Shown in pieces: positions 29,464-41,495 of a stretch of 47,277 bases of DNA. Below the pieces are notes generated by a model. The model did no database searches and was not told where the DNA came from. It saw only the letters and a program-made list of their open reading frames with translations. The position numbers and the translations under genes are program-made. How positions within the stretch are numbered: position 1 is the first letter of the stretch; every line of letters starts with the position of its first letter. This DNA comes from Haplomitrium mnioides (taxonomy: Eukaryota > Marchantiophyta > Haplomitriopsida > Calobryales). Where the stretch lies: assembly GCA_049999725.1 (NCBI GenBank), contig JBNGIS010005972.1:1-47277 (forward strand), given 5' to 3'.

Positions 29464-32430
29464 GATGTTTGTTGCTCTAAAGCTGAGATGTAAAGATTTT
29501 GATGCTGAACCCTATAACTTTGAGGCTTAACTCTGGAGTCTATGAGGCTGAACTATGTAGATGGAAGCTCGGAACTGACGTTTTGAGGCTGAGTATAGCA
29601 CCAAAGGTGGAACATGATTATTAAAAGATTGATTACAATTATGTTCTGTTTATGGCTGAATATGATGAATGTAGGGCTGAATATGATGAGTTTATGGCTA
29701 AATGTGTTGTGGCTCATGATTGAATATGTTGAGGGGCTGCTTTTGGCTGAATATGATGAGGGGCTTGATATGGGGATGGGTTGACTATGATTTGTAAGAG
29801 GTAGAAGACTAACCTCACCCTAGAAAACCAGGCTGAAATTGCAAATTTGTCAGAGATACAATCAAAGGTTAGGACTCACTGAAGAGTTTTGACAATGTCG
29901 AATAAATCTTTGGACATAGTCAGGTCTCCAATCATAGGGCTGAGATTTGTTTATTTATTTACGATGTTGAGATTTGTATATCATGGTAGCTTTCCTTTAC
30001 ATCATGGCTAAGATCTTTTGATCATGGCTGAATTCTCTCTATCATGGAGTTGAGTTCTCTATTTCATGGTGTTGAGTTTTTTATGGGGTGGAGTTTTGGG
30101 CTAAGTTCTAACCTATAGTTGCAAAGTTAAGTCCTAGCCTTTGTTGATGGGGCTGAAAATTCGGAGATCTGAACTAAGTGTTTAGTTTCTTGAAGTTTGA
30201 GTTGAGTGTCATGTTTTCTGCTATCTAGATTGAAGACCATGAGTTGAACATAGTAGAATTCTTGTGCACAAGGCTTGTAGAAGACATTTTTGTGGATAAT
30301 GAGGAAGGGTTTTTCAAGTGCAATAAGGGTTTGGAAGACTCATGCTACAAAACTAAAGGTCCTAGCTACAACTCCAAAAGAAGGAGATGTAACCAAAGGG
30401 TTTCTGAAAGGGTGTTGCAATTGATAAAGGGGTTGTACGATGATTATTGAAGGAGTCTTGCACTACAACCAAAAGTTATAGGTGACACTTGAAGGTTTTG
30501 GTGCACTTGAAAGGGTAAGGGTAGGTTCTTGAAGGTTCAAAGAAGCACTCTAAGCTACATCAGGGTTTTGAGCTACAATTGAATGACATTGAACTATATG
30601 AGCTACAATGGACCTATTGAGGGCAGTTTTTGAGTTGAAAGAGATAATTTTGATACTAGTTAGTCATGGCATATCACAAGGATTTACTGTGTTGCACACT
30701 TGTAGGGTGCTTTTCTTCTTTCTAATTACATCTTTACTTGTTGTATTTTTGAAATCCTTGTGGCTTTAAGGCTAGTTTGGGAATTTTAAATCCTATTATA
30801 TTGCTCACAACTCCCGCGCACCTCCCTCACTCCAACCCCCTTTTAAACCAAATGTTCTTATTGTAAACTTCCTGATATATGAAGGCTTCTTTGTATTCTT
30901 GATAGGTTTGACATTAGAGCATTTGGTACAAGAACAATCATAGAGGGGGGCTGGCACGACTAGATCTCAAGTTCAAGGTAGATCAAATTGCTACATTTGA
31001 ATCTTTGTGGAGTGTTGTTGTTCGATAAACAATCATCCCTACTTTAGGCTGATCCCTTGCATCCAAAGGTTCCATCAATATTTTTTTCACCCTCTGCTGC
31101 CTTTTTGGTACCCAAAACGACCCATTCTCTGACAAGCAACAAACTGCTTTTGCTTGAATTCACCCTCTTGCTTTGAATCTACCTGTGCAAATTTGTATGC
31201 ACTGCAACTGCCTGCTTGCAAGTTGTAGCATTGAGTCTTCTTGCAAGCTAATCTACCTCTATGAGCAGCTCTAAATGCTCCTACAAGTTGCCTCATCCCC
31301 TTTTGTGAGTTTTCTTCATCTGCATATGTTATTCAATTTTTCAGAAAAGGCTTCTATACTTCGGGCTTCATCTGTGAAACTCGTTCTTCATGTAAGCTTC
31401 CCTACAAACTACGATTGTAGGGCACAAGCTCTGATTTTAGGCATTGGAGAGCATCATTTTGGAGGATCAATTTGTAGCTTCTAGAGGTCGCAAATAGTAG
31501 GTCCTTGCACCCCACACCTCAGATCACAACCGTCTGGAGCATTTTTGCAGTGGTGAGTTCATTCAGAGCATGCAGAATCTGGTTCTTGTGTCCCCCAATT
31601 CAGACTTCTCCTTTGACTTGCGAGCTCTCCTTCAACTTATGAGGGCTCTCCTTTGACTTGAAAGGGTGAGTTCAAGTAGGGGGCGGCACTTGTTCCTTTG
31701 CAAGCTTCCATTTGCAAAGGCATAGTTTGCCCTTGAGAGCTTCCAAAAGAACACATAGGGCTCCCAAGTAGAGCCTTGAGGGCTGAATTTCCAACCATGC
31801 TTGGTACAAGGTCCAGCCAAACTATATCATAGGGATTAAGATTGAGAATACTCTAATCTGGGAGGGCCTCGAAAATATTCGTGACAGAATCATATTTTGA
31901 ACTTATCTGTCCCCGAATCGTTCGAAGTTCTCTCTTTGCATGCTTACGGGAGGGATCAATGTACTTTGATTTGGTGTCAAAGGCTTAAGCAACCAAACAG
32001 CGGGCTTTGAAAGGACATCAAACAACAGTTTTTGAGGGCTGCAAGTAGCATCGAGCATCAAACTTTGAAGGTAGAGCTTCCTCACAAAGTTGTGTGTGTG
32101 AGACTTTTGGAGTGAAGCTTTTGGGTAAGGATCCTCAGTTCTTGCCAGGGCTCCATTCTATTTGCACAACTCTACTTTGAGTGAGAGGCTTCTGTGGGAG
32201 CATAGTTCTTGACAAAAAGTTAGAAACAACTCAAAGGAGGTCTCTTCTGAGCAGTGGAGTAAGAAGGAAATGGTAAAGCTTTAAGTTTTGGATTAATGAG
32301 TGTAGAATTGTAAGATGTAAGGATTAGAGGAATAGTTTTGATATCATTGGCCAAGGAGAGAGGGCTAAATGATGAAGAAGTGATGTCCTTTTTAGTGGGG
32401 AAAAAAGGAAAATAAAAATTGTAAAACTAA
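29464..32430. other. Gene-free stretch, imperfect GGCTGA-type repetition
   Basis: From about 29480 to 30140 the words GCTGA, AATATGATGA and ATCATGG recur irregularly, like a worn satellite. 30140-32430 is mixed-composition DNA with only short open frames (for example 30244-30450, 68 codons) that I cannot relate to any protein. I see nothing supportable here. Confidence 0.4.
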
Positions 32431-33420
32431 TCTATGTGTTGAGCCCCTATCAAGCTACATGTGTGTTGATGGACAGCTTGCCCAGGAGCCAGTGGAAGTG
32501 TAAAGGAGGACAAGTTGCCCTGCTGTTATGGCAGAGTATTAAGCGGTGGTCTTATACCCTGTGGGGCTGCCTCTTGAAAAGTAACTAGAGTCAAGTGTTT
32601 ATATAATGTGTCTGACTTAGGACAGAAGACTTATGGGATATTTGGAGGTGATTGAGGAAGGCCACCTATTATGAAGCATTCGAGGGAGCCACGAGTGTTT
32701 GGATCAAGATGGGAATCCGAAGATGAGGAAGAGATTTTCGGAATCGATCAGCTATGACTAAGAGGAATTAATCGGAATTAAAGGATGATCGTTTGCTGTG
32801 CAAAGAAGGAGATGATTGGTAATGATCCGATACGAGTGGAAGCTCTACGAATGAAAGGTAAGATTGATTAGTGTTGAAGGCTTCTGAAGGAATCGAATGT
32901 CGTAAAATTTAAGGAATAAAATCTGCGAAGCGAATTCTTGAGAAGGAATGATCAACGGATTGGTTAAGAGGAAGGTTCGTTGGCACGGAGTTTTCGGATG
33001 GCGAATGAAGGTGTTTATGAAGAATTGAAGCAATGCTGCGAATAGATTTGCCTGAGTACCTGGTGTGGAAACGCTCCTGCTGCGAAGTGATGAGCTGCAA
33101 AAGGAAGAATTGTATTACGGAAGGAATCGAAGGGAAGAATGGTCGTGCGCGATAGGCCGATGCGGAGATGTGTGGAAAGGAAGTGAATAAAGTGGGAATC
33201 AATCGGATCAGCGAGGAAGTGATCGACGACGAATTTCTGTTGTGTGAATAATTGTAATCGGATGAAATTGAAGTTTAACAAGGGATGAGAAGAAATTGGA
33301 ACCGTGGTCTGTGAAGTGAAGTAGAGCCCGTGGAAGTGAGCGGAAGTGGAGTCCGTGGTCCGTGGTCCGTGAAGGTGAGTCCGTGAGTCCGAAGAAGGCT
33401 TCGGAGCTTTACGTTACGTT

Positions 33421-33584
33421 GTGGGGAACCCCAGTTAAGGGGGTTCCGATTTGCTTTCCGTTGTGGGGTACCCCGGTTACGGGGGATTTAGTTTAGTGTC
33501 CATGTGGGGATTCGAAGTGGGACACCCCGGTTTAAGTGGTTCCGAGTGGAGTTACAAAGTGGGGAGCACCGGTTAGGAAGGTTC
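33421..33584. repeat. Four tandem GTGGGG...CCCCGGTTA units
   Basis: Units begin at about 33421, 33463, 33504 and 33559 with GTGGGGNACCCC and continue GGTTANGGGGGTTCC. The spacing varies from about 40 to 55 bp. GTGGGGTACCCC is itself partly self-complementary. The block stops shortly before a 400-N gap. Confidence 0.7.
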
Positions 33585-33664
33585 CTTTCCGAGGAGATCG
33601 ACGGGCTCGAGATTAGCGAAATGGTGATATAAGAAATGGCGACTTATCGGCGTTTGTGCGGGAA

Positions 33665-34064
33665 NNNNNNNNNNNNNNNNNNNNNNNNNNNNNNNNNNNN
33701 NNNNNNNNNNNNNNNNNNNNNNNNNNNNNNNNNNNNNNNNNNNNNNNNNNNNNNNNNNNNNNNNNNNNNNNNNNNNNNNNNNNNNNNNNNNNNNNNNNNN
33801 NNNNNNNNNNNNNNNNNNNNNNNNNNNNNNNNNNNNNNNNNNNNNNNNNNNNNNNNNNNNNNNNNNNNNNNNNNNNNNNNNNNNNNNNNNNNNNNNNNNN
33901 NNNNNNNNNNNNNNNNNNNNNNNNNNNNNNNNNNNNNNNNNNNNNNNNNNNNNNNNNNNNNNNNNNNNNNNNNNNNNNNNNNNNNNNNNNNNNNNNNNNN
34001 NNNNNNNNNNNNNNNNNNNNNNNNNNNNNNNNNNNNNNNNNNNNNNNNNNNNNNNNNNNNNNNN
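33665..34064. other. Assembly gap (400 N)
   Basis: Four hundred N. The open frames that appear to cross it are artefacts. Confidence 0.98.
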
Positions 34065-35070
34065 GGTCCATCTCTAAACTGATAGAGTGCAGTTTCAGAA
34101 CTCTTTAAAGAACCTGGAAAGTTGGTAAAAGTGGATTAAGAGCAGATTTCTATATAGATCTTGCGTGGTTCGATCTCAGATTGTTCTTTTTGGGGTTGGA
34201 GTGCTACTGCTGTGCTACGACAGCTTCTCCTTCCCAATTGGCAAGATGTAGGATAGAGTGTGGATTCAATTGATCAAGGGGTGGACTTAATTAGCTAAGG
34301 TGTGGTTTCAATTGTTTAAGGGGTGAACTCAACTGGACATGGTGTGGATCCAGCTAGACAAGTTGGGAGTAGAAGTAGCACTCATCATTGAAGGCAGACA
34401 TCTGTAGACGGGGTTGGAATATGAGTAGAAGATAGTAGTGATCAATTGATCAGAGTATGGATTTAGTAAGGAGACAAGATAAAGACTCACATGGCAATGT
34501 GTGATTGACAAAGGCATTCAGTGCATGAGGCACATCAAGCACTCGTAGGGCAGAGCTTGGGCAGAAGGGGTGATCAATCATAGTGTGGACATGAGGCACC
34601 CTGAGCACTCGTGAGAGGAGCACTATTTGGGATCGTGGGCTCGGATGTGAATAAAAGGTCACATGGACCTACAATCCCAGATTGAGCTCTGATTGTGTAG
34701 AGACTTCTGGAGGGATACATTGCATAGGTTCACTAACAAGGGCGGGAACGGACAAGGGCGTAAAGCAAAGAAGGGGATCTCTCCCAAATATGGGTCTCAA
34801 GGTGGAACAGGACTGATCTTGAGTCAAATGTTGGAGCTCCTCTCTCCAGCACCTCTGCTCTTCGGTTTTTCTATGTGTTGAGCCTCAAGTAGAAGGCACT
34901 AAAATGCAAACTAGATAGGAAACAAAAAAAGATAGAGGTAAAAGACATAAGGACTTAGCATGATAAGATGACTACCCCCAATGGATTAGAGACCACCTCC
35001 AAAAACTCAAGGAGTTGTTGAGGTCCTTAGAAGAACAATTGACTGAACAAAAACCAAGTCAGCTCATAAT

Positions 35071-35508
35071 ATGGAGAACCTAGAGTGTAGAATGTTGATG
35101 GAAGAACACAAGGCAATGACGAACAAGAGATGCATGGATGCACCGAACCTGACGATCGACATCGAGGGTCTCAAACATGACATAGATGTAATAAAGAAAC
35201 AGATTAGCAAATTGGATATGCATCAACGCATACAAACCTTGTAGTAGAATTGCAAGCTCACTAGAAAGTCACTAAAATACCCTGAAGACAAGAACAATAT
35301 GTCCTAAGTGGCATTGAAAACAGAGCTAAATCAAGAGCCGAGGCATTCCCAAGCAACGCGGGCAAACGTCGTCAAAGGAACCCCAACAACTTCAGATACG
35401 GCTAGAGAAATGGTGAAAGAGGAATGGGAAAAGAAAGATCAAGGTCCGAACCTTATAGCCTATGGAATCCTGGAGATGTATCAACAAGACACCACACAAA
35501 TAGCATAG
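35071..35508 (+). pseudogene. Possible gag N-terminal remnant with in-frame stops
   Basis: A single frame from the ATG at 35071 runs to the TAG at 35506-35508 with three or so internal stops (a TAG TAG pair near 35240 and a TAA near 35305). The first 55 residues are heptad-like and coiled-coil prone (LECRMLMEEHKAMTN, IEGLKHDIDVIKKQISKL). This resembles the N-terminal part of some plant gag proteins, but no capsid core follows because transposon copy D starts at the next bases. A host remnant is not excluded. Confidence 0.35.
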
Positions 35509-38047
35509 TGATTAAAAGGCTAAGATTTGGAGCAAACAATTTTCAATAGGTGAATTTTGGCAGCCTCCAAATGGTATTTGTTAGCTCAAGTGTCTACTTG
35601 AAGTGGACAAAGAAGTTTTAAGTTCAATGTTGATTTCTCTCAAGGCATACTCTGAAATCAAACAATCTCAAAAAGAAGAAAGAGAAGTTGATGTAGAGAA
35701 AGTGGTCTTAGCAATAACTGACAACACAAGTGAGAACTGCTACAAGTTCTTTACAAATTCTAATTTTCAATAGTGGAATGAATTTTTTATTGCCCAACAA
35801 GAGATTGCGACTTACATCTTTGAAAGAAAAAGATGATAACTTGAAGCAGAATTTACCTTTCCACCTTCACAACCAGCAAACACTTGTAATAGTTCTCAAA
35901 ATTTTCATCTAGGTTCTTAGTTTGATGCTCAACATATAGAGGAAGATGCTCTAGTAGAACATGTACTTTCTACATGTTGAGCAATCTACAATGGAGCACC
36001 TAGGACACAAGAAGGGGCGCTTCACACAACACGAGATACGGGCACAAATTTGTCACCCTACGTGAGGTGAGAGCCAAAATGTTTATTTTTGTTGTTACAT
36101 CACTCAATCCAAAGGGAAGACTGTTTTGGATTGCCAAAGTCTTCAAAATTTTGTCATTTTATGAGGAAGAACCTCCTAACCCAAAACAAGTACGAGTTCA
36201 ATGGTTTGCTTGTGAAATTAAGGATGTATTTTTAAAACAATGTTATCCAAGCTACATATTGATATACTTGATGTAACACAAATTACGATTTGGTCTTTTG
36301 ATTTTTTTTCTCACACAAAAAAACCAATTGGAGAAAACCACTCTAGCTACTATTCAATCAAATTTTCTTGAGTATGAAAGACAAAAGCAATCAATCCTGA
36401 CGTGTTTGAAAGAGATTCAATCAATGCTATTAACATTGAGATAGACCATGCTAATCTTGATGAATCTTCTAAAATTGAATCCAAAGATACGATTGACTAA
36501 AGTTAATGAGAAACCTCAATGTTTTTTGTGTACTTTCAATTTATATTGTAAATTAAATTTATTATTTTATAAAGTACTTGAGAATGTTATCACAAAATTT
36601 CTTTAATTTATATGTCACCTTGAACTTTTTAGTGTAAAACATTCCAAGTTCATTTTTATCTTCTATAAATGAAACTTAAACATTTAATCATAAATTTCAT
36701 TTGGTTTGTGAAAAATGTTTTGATCCAAAATGTAATTATATTCTTTTCATTTTTATTGTTTTCTAAAAGAGTTTAATATTTTGGTATTGTTGACGCGCTT
36801 GCCCAAATTGACTACTTAAGCCTTTGTTTGCAAGGACTTTGATGGAAAACTTGAAACCGTTTACGCACTTTGACTCTAATGGAGCTTTGTACCTTTTTTA
36901 CTCTTAGATTCGGATTCAAAAAACCTAATCGTATGAGAGCCTAGAGTTTGCTACAGAAAACAAAACCTTAAATGCATCTAGACTTGGATCTAGAAGCTTG
37001 AAGCCTATGCGTGCATAGACTTTGATGTGCAAGTCAAAACCTCATACGTGCATAGACTCTACTGCAGAACTTAAACTTATGTTCAACATAGTCTTTGTTG
37101 CTGAGTGCTTAGATGTTGAGCTCAGATTCCTATACGCGCATAGACTTTGGTGTGGAAGTCAAAGCCTTTCACACGTACTAACTCTGATATACAACCCTCA
37201 ACCTTATACATACAAAAACTACCATGTACAGCTTAGATTCTACACCGCTCAAAGACTCTCTTGTAGAGCTCGAAGCCTTTTGCTTGGTAGACTCTGGTCC
37301 AAAGCTTGGAGATGCTGCTTATTTGGACTTTAAAGTAAATCTCTAAAGCCAATAGCCTTTTTGATTCTAAACTATGACTCCTTTGCGTATAGGATTCTTT
37401 GAATTATAAAAGATTTTGAATTGCTGAAATCTTCTAAAATATGCTCACTCCAGCCTTTCCTCGCATGGATTTTAGCTACAAAACAAAGCTTGTTTCTTGC
37501 TTGAAATTGAAAATAGAGCTCCAAAATCCATGCAATGTTTTGTTTTGTTGGTTATTAGGTCTTTGGACTCCAAACTCATTCCCTTGACTTCTAGTTCACT
37601 TGGGTTTTTGCCTCATGTTTTCTATATTTTTTTCAAAAAATAGGCTTTAAGAGCACCATGTCTATCTGCCCATAGAGTTTGTGGAAAAAAAACTTTTTTT
37701 TAAATAAATTAATTTGACGTATATTTCAATTTTTTGGTTTCGAAATGTAGTCAAGTAAAAATGCATGTTTTTGTAAAAACATACCATAGCTTTCTACACT
37801 TTTCATAGATTTGAGATTTCCAATATTTTCATAAAAACTAACAATATCATTCAATTTTGCATAATGAAATTGATTCTTGCTCTATTATGCTTGATAAAAT
37901 GGAAAAAAATAAAGCTAAAAAACTCACATAGTTTTTATTTCTAGAAAATAACGTCGTTTTCTTTGTTTTTTGAGCTTGAAAACTACATTTTTTGGGAAAA
38001 AAAAAAGTTTATGTTTTGAGTAGTCTGTTCTTGCTTCAAAATAGTGG
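35508..38047 (+). mobile_element. Copy D: 3' fragment of the two-gene transposon
   Basis: Begins abruptly at GTGATTAAAAGGCTAAGATTTGGAGC, equivalent to 14930 in copy A, and ends at a variant terminal motif (CTTCAAAATAGTGG, 38034-38047). The tail 36980-37170 carries palindromic repeats at about 36-bp spacing (CCTATGCGTGCATAGAC, CTATACGCGCATAGAC). It abuts gene 2 intron 2 of copy C almost directly. Confidence 0.7.
35515..36500 (+). pseudogene. Gene 1 C-terminal fragment, copy D
   Basis: Covers the region after the HTHDQI motif to the stop at 36498-36500. The best part is 36067-36276, with LFWIAKVFKILSF, PPNPKQVRVQWFACEIKD, the BAH/chromo-like block shared with copies A, B and C. Compared with copy A, about 35 bp that encode the lysine-rich KKIATTKGK-type segment are missing after 36240. 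It contains frameshifts and stops. Confidence 0.6.
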
Positions 38048-38059
38048 TTGTTTTCTATA

Positions 38060-38175
38060 GTCTATATACGCATGGAGTTCAAAGAGTCAATATGGGCTTG
38101 AACTCTCTATTCCTTGCGTGCATGGAGCCTGAAAAGTCTATGTGCGCATTGACTGTAGGTAGTCCATACACATGT
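38060..38175. repeat. 24-bp-type palindromic repeats, remnant of gene 2 intron 2 in copy C
   Basis: Four to five degenerate units (TATATACGCATGGAG, CCTTGCGTGCATGGAG, TCTATGTGCGCATTGAC). They lie downstream of the conserved GTAAGA donor on the minus strand, which confirms that the intron 2 array is ancestral to the family. Confidence 0.7.
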
Positions 38176-38289
38176 GTTATATATGGTCACAAGAAAATGA
38201 TTTCAAATAAAAAATGACCTTAAAATGATTTCAAATGAAAAAAAATAGTCTTACTAGCAATTTCTCAAAACTCAAATAGAAGGAGGACC

Positions 38290-40765
38290 TTTTTTATTTT
38301 TTTGTATAGATGGGATATTCCATCCTTGCCTCCTCTCATGTCACCCAACACAATTCAAAACAAAAGGATTTAACCATTATCGCCAAAAATTTGTGTCCTT
38401 TAAGTTTTCAAAACATTCTCTCAATTGAAAGCCCTTTGACCTGCACTCTCTTCAAAACAAAAACTTTTATTTCATCAAGAAGACTATGCAAAGAGCTCCA
38501 AGGCATCCACTTCATGTCGTACATTCTGAAAGAGCCTTTGGTCTTTCACCAAGTTCTTCTCCCAAATTCCAAAAATTTCGTGTTGTAGCTCTTAGAACTC
38601 TCCCCTGCGGAAGGCCAATTGAAGCAAATTATCTTGAGAAGTCACGGTCTTTTCAAGAGTGGACTTTGGTTTTGTTTCCAAAGTCTCCAAAACCAACTAC
38701 CACTTTACCTTTTGGGATGAAATCATCCCACTCTCCATATGCATATAATGTCAATACTCGATCTTATGAATAAGGTCGTCTCCAACCAATATCGTTGGTT
38801 GTAGTTGTCATCGGTGGCAAATATTTGGGCTTCTATAAGTGTTAGCCTCACATAAACATAACAATTATAGAGTGGCAACATTGAATTTTTTTGTTCCATA
38901 TTTTGTGATCAAAAGCTGTCTTACAGCAATGTTGTGAATGCCAATACTCTTATAGCATTCTTATACCAATACTTATTACGATATTTGATGTTGAATTCTA
39001 GCTTATCCTTTAACCCACACTTCAGGTCTACAACCACTATGAATAATAAGTGGGCATACTTGTTCGTAGACATACGTTCGGCAAGTAGCTCCATAAATTC
39101 CTCATTTATTATCACCTTATATGAAAAAACCCCCAGTTTTCCATTCTTGGCTTCGGAAAATTAAGGTTCTCCAGCCGAATAGTTGTTGTTTCTTTACAAA
39201 CTCTATAGCGCTAGATAGTAGATTTGCGAATTTTAGTTTTATCTCCCTCAGAAATTATATGAGGATCAACTATTCTCTCTCCTAAAATGTTCTAAGCCTT
39301 TTGTGCACTTGTCACTTTGATCTTGCAGTTGGTAGTTGTGGCATGGGCTTAGGCTCAACCTCCTCTTCATAGCAACTTGAAGAAGAAGAAGGAGAAGAAT
39401 GCAAAGAAGAGCTTGGGTGAGACGGTGACGGGTCCAGCTCTGAACAAATCGATTGTGCTTGCACTAGTTTCTCCTTTTGCAAAGCTTGTTTTTTCTTTGT
39501 TGAGCCTTTTGTTAGCTTGACTCTTTTTCTCTTGTTTTTGGAGCTAACGCTCCACTAATTGATCCGATTGCAAATGTTACCGCATTGGGATGAGCAAGGC
39601 TCAATTCAAGTTCAACTTTCAAAAGGTTTTGACTAAAGACAAATTTGATGAAGTCCTTTTCAACACACTTTGCATCTGGGTAAGCATTAATGAAATCAAA
39701 TAAAATTTGCAAAAACTGAAATATAAAAAAAAGGTGTTAGAGTGAAAAACATTAAATTCAAAAGCCAAAACTGTACCAAACACATTTTGCTAAATTTCAA
39801 TAAGTCCATGCCCGCATAGGCTCATGTCATGTGAGCGAGGACTTAGAAGTTCAGGCACATCTAGACTTATGAGTCCATATGCGCATGGAGTCCTCATTCC
39901 AAGTGCGCTTAGACTTGAGAGTCCATACATCTATGGAGTTCTATGTCCAAGTTCGCTTAGACTTGACAGCCAATGGGTACATTGAGTTCTCAATCTATGT
40001 ACACTTAGACTTGAGAGTTCAAGTGTGTTTAGACTCGAGAGTCTATGTGAGTATGGACTCTTGAGTCCAAGTGTCCAAAGACTACTGAGTCTAAGCGCAT
40101 ATGGACTTTGTAGTCCTTGGGCGCACAAACTCATAAGTCTAAGAGCAAAAAGACTTATGAGTCCAATCATGTAATGAGTCTTGAGTATATGCGAGAAGGG
40201 ACTCTTGAGTCCCCGCGAGCAAGGACTCTCAATTCTTTGTGAAAAAAGACTTAAGAATCCCTACGATCAAGGACTCAAAAATCCATGCACGTATGGACTC
40301 TAGAGTCTATGCAGACATGGACTAGATAGTCCATGTGAGAAAGGACTCTCGAACCCATGTGAGCATGGTTTCCCGAAAAAAAAAGTGAAGTTAGAATTTT
40401 TTACCTTTCCATCCTTGTATACTTCTTGAAAGTGTGACATGAACGAGTCCATTAGCTTCATTTCGTTGAAGTAAAACTTCTTTTAGAGAGGTCTTGTGGA
40501 GATCAATTCCATCATATGATTGCACAAGAAGCCTAATGTGAGCTCTATACCCCTTCCGAATCATAGAAATTTGGACCAAAAGTCCTATGTTGAATTTTTC
40601 ACCCTCATTTTAGAAAAGGTACAAATGATGCTCAATGTTCTTTATAGTTCTGCAACAAACTAGCCATTCATTAGCTATTCATATCAGCTCAAGTAGCTTT
40701 AGAACATTGGCATATCAATAAGGCTTCTGTTGTACTGGTTATAAAGCAATTGCTTGAGACACCAT
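38290..40765 (-). pseudogene. Gene 2 (ParB-like part), copy C, truncated
   Basis: On the minus strand exon 1 is 40765-40405 (start MVSQ, with EGEKFNIGLLVQISMIRKG aligned to copy B exon 1). The donor is AAG|GTAAAA. Intron 1 is 40404-39716. Exon 2 starts at 39715 (FLQILFDFINAYPDAKCVEKD). The ParB-like domain is at about 39220-38790: TIRLENLNFPKPRM, ELLAERMSTNKYAH, FIVVVDLKCGLKDK, after a shift GIHNIAVRQLL, then CYVYVRLTLIEA and ATDDNYNQRY. Exon 2 continues to about 38300, where it meets a GTAAGA donor. The G-x-H motif and the DDN block are the best-kept parts between copies. Multiple stops and shifts; the C-terminal methyltransferase exons are missing. Confidence 0.65.
39803..40375. repeat. 24-bp palindromic tandem array in gene 2 intron 1, copy C
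   Basis: About 23 units of the type GAGTCCATATGCGCATGGAGTCCT, many degenerate. Same intron as in copy B but about twice as many units, so the array has expanded or contracted independently. Confidence 0.85.
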
Positions 40766-41188
40766 TTTTTGAGCTACTTATATAGATAAAAACTTGACTT
40801 TGAAAATGAAAGAGAAAAGGCGATATAAAATAGAAGGGCAAAATAAAGCTAAATGATAAGAGTTTCAAAATTAATCGTGAGAGAAAAATTTGATCTCGTA
40901 AGTGCACTTGTGACAATGGAAAGAAACTTTCTATTGTTGTTCTTTTTATACATGAAATTCAAAAAACTTATTTTCTCGTCAAAAAATGATTTGTAAAGCT
41001 ATCAACATGTAGGTTTGCATTGTGGAANNNNNNNNNNNNNNNNNNNNNNNNNNNNNNNNNNNNNNNNNNNNNNNNNNNNNNNNNNNNNNNNNNNNNNNNN
41101 NNNNNNNNNNNNNNNNNNNNNNNNNNNTCGTGGAATTATCTGCTCAGTCAATCATTGAATTTTTCTACTTTTTAATTTGTATTTTTAA
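40766..41188. promoter_or_regulatory. Divergent promoter region between gene 2 and gene 1, copy C
   Basis: A 420-bp region including an N gap, between the gene 2 start (minus) and the gene 1 start (plus). 40920-41027 matches copy B in reverse complement. Confidence 0.5.
41028..41127. other. Assembly gap (100 N) in the divergent promoter
   Basis: Lies at the same relative place as the gap in copy B. Confidence 0.95.
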
Positions 41189-41403
41189 ATAACAGGAGTG
41201 TCAAGTGGCAAGAAGCAATTAGAATTTCAAGATTCTTGTTCTAAAAAAAGTGCTACTTTTCAACAACAATTTGAGAAACTTTCAAATCATCATTCTAAGG
41301 GAATCATTGGCCAACCAAGAGCATCAAGTGTGATGACTAGTATTTTGGGCAAAAAATTGCACTTGTTGAACAAGATACGTCAACAGATGAAGATCGTGAT
41401 AGT

Positions 41404-41495
41404 GAGCCCTATGCGCACATAAGATCAAGGAGTGAACTCTATACGCGCATAGGATCCAAAACACAACCTAATGTGTGCATGGGATCTAGCTTTCC
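41404..41495. repeat. 30-bp palindromic repeats inside the gene 1 coding exon
   Basis: Three units with CCTATGCGCACATAAG, CTATACGCGCATAGG and CTAATGTGTGCATGGG cores at 30-bp spacing. They lie in the reading frame of the N-terminal exon. The matching place in copy B (23750-23660, minus) has four such units. Confidence 0.75.

Larger units (their letters stand above)
32431..35070 (+). other. Probable remnant of another retroelement (LTR-like region)
   Basis: This stretch has the purine-rich, GC-richer texture of an LTR plus leader, contains GTCCGTG repeats (33340-33390) and a tandem block at 33421-33584, and is followed by a gag-like coiled-coil frame. No second LTR is visible in the window, so this is a suggestion only. 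Confidence 0.3.

Noticed and set aside
19195-29480. A target site duplication for copy B
   Set aside because: The bases flanking the two proposed ends (ATTAATAGT and GATGTTTGT) do not match at any reasonable length. Either the ends are off by several bases or the flanks have been altered.
33613-34108. Open frames across the 400-N gap
   Set aside because: They are almost entirely unknown residues and carry no evidence of coding.
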